In this document: positions 63,521 through 64,000 of the stretch, in pieces | How positions within the stretch are numbered: the stretch's first letter is position 1 | Layout: each line of letters starts with the position of its first letter | Source: Rhizobium gallicum bv. gallicum R602sp | GTDB taxonomy: Bacteria; Pseudomonadota; Alphaproteobacteria; Rhizobiales; Rhizobiaceae | Assembly (NCBI RefSeq): GCF_000816845.1 | Contig: NZ_CP006877.1 | Location: 1,617,501 to 1,681,500 of the forward strand | DNA length: 64,000 nt | Reading direction: 5' to 3' | Notes under the pieces: model-generated | Database searches by the model: none | Seen by the model: the letters and a program-made list of their open reading frames with translations, nothing else | Told to the model about the DNA's origin: nothing | Position numbers and translations under genes: made by a program

Positions 63521-64000
63521 GCGGTGATATCGAAGACAAGCCGCAGCCGTTGATCGAGCACCTGATGGAGCTGCGCACGCGGCTGATCTGGGCGATCGGC
63601 GCGTTTTTCGTCGCCTTTATCGTCTGCTTCTTCTTCGCCAAGCATCTCTTCAATGCCCTGGTTTACCCTTACAAATGGGCAGTCAGCTGGGCCGGCCTCG
63701 ATGTAACGAAGGCACAGCTCATCTATACGGCTCCGCAGGAGTTCTTCTTCACGCAGGTGAAGGTCGCGATGTTCGGCGGCCTTGTGATCGCCTTCCCAAT
63801 CATTGCCGCGCAAATCTACAAGTTCGTCGCCCCCGGCCTCTACAAGAACGAGCGTGCGGCCTTCCTGCCGTTCCTGATCGCATCGCCGGTCCTGTTTCTG
63901 CTTGGAGGCGCACTCGTCTATTTCTTCTTCACGCCGATGGTCATGTGGTTCTTCCTGACCATGCAGCAGGCGCCGGGCGAGGGCGATGTCGCGATCTCGC
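63517..64000 (+). CDS. tatC: Tat translocase subunit TatC (partial, runs off the window)
   Basis: The first 161 codons of the six-span receptor and channel subunit. LIEHLMELRTRLIWAIGAFF starts the first helix, and later segments (FFTQVKVAMFGGLVIAFPII, FVAPGLYKNERAAFLPF) match TatC loops and helices. It begins within the last four bases of tatB. Confidence 0.96.
   Translation, partial: MSGDIEDKPQPLIEHLMELRTRLIWAIGAFFVAFIVCFFFAKHLFNALVYPYKWAVSWAGLDVTKAQLIYTAPQEFFFTQVKVAMFGGLVIAFPIIAAQIYKFVAPGLYKNERAAFLPFLIASPVLFLLGGALVYFFFTPMVMWFFLTMQQAPGEGDVAIS

Noticed and set aside
1..64000. CRISPR arrays, intact insertion sequences, rRNA genes
   Set aside because: I looked for regularly spaced repeats, transposase frames with terminal inverted repeats and rRNA-like sequence and saw none.

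Overview
The window is chromosomal DNA from a GC-rich alphaproteobacterium, most likely a member of the Rhizobiaceae (Rhizobium/Sinorhizobium/Neorhizobium group). The indicators are exoR, the divergent aldR-ald pair, a PopZ (DUF2497) gene followed by valS, a class II B12-dependent ribonucleotide reductase, the nagZ-scpA-scpB-tatABC block, and rhizobia-typical families (DUF982, DUF1203, DUF6429). No nodulation, nitrogen fixation or virulence genes are visible. All identifications come from reading the translated sequence; no database search was run.

1-8.2 kb: an SRPBCC-family secreted protein and a small unknown gene, then a compact chromate-resistance island. chrB, chrA and an MFS transporter read leftward. 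A divergent pair reads rightward: a protein fusing an Fe/Mn superoxide dismutase domain to a rhodanese domain, and a short protein made only of the ChrB C-terminal domain. Decayed DNA flanks the island on both sides, including C-terminal remnants of a probable metal transporter and of a LysR regulator, which suggests acquisition by transfer.

8.2-35.1 kb: housekeeping and stress genes. nrdJ has tandem NrdR-box-like sites exactly 31 bp apart. Then come a lone periplasmic sensor-like protein, gpt, a tandem Usp protein, a CinA-like protein, a broken wrbA, tRNA-Leu, a VanZ-like protein, ilvA, a HlyU-family protein, a diguanylate cyclase, azoR with a divergent LysR gene, cpdB, a PilZ protein, an EamA transporter, and aldR-ald. 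A leftward sulfur operon follows (cysK - alanyl-tRNA editing protein - sseA - acetyltransferase). Last are an SDR protein whose catalytic lysine is replaced by glutamate, DUF6429, tRNA-Asn and tRNA-Cys.

35.1-about 43 kb: a heavily decayed prophage that begins just 3' of tRNA-Cys. It holds a broken tyrosine integrase pointing at the tRNA, a frameshifted HNH endonuclease, a GcrA-like protein, DUF982, DUF3307 and DUF2213 remnants, and several short unknown ORFs. No second attachment site was found.

43-64 kb: ordinary chromosome again. A possible winged-helix regulator, a 34-residue membrane peptide, pcm, popZ, valS, a FadL-family outer-membrane protein, exoR, xthA, erpA, dgt, argS, a 1000-residue SPOR-domain protein, nagZ, scpA, scpB, tatA, tatB and the first 161 codons of tatC, which runs off the end. 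Well-formed Rho-independent terminators separate most of these units.

The most unusual items are the two-domain SOD-rhodanese protein co-transcribed with a ChrB-C-only protein in a chromate island, the NrdR-type sites at nrdJ (including a distant third copy), the editing-deficiency-repair gene inside a cysteine/sulfur operon, and the Lys-to-Glu SDR.
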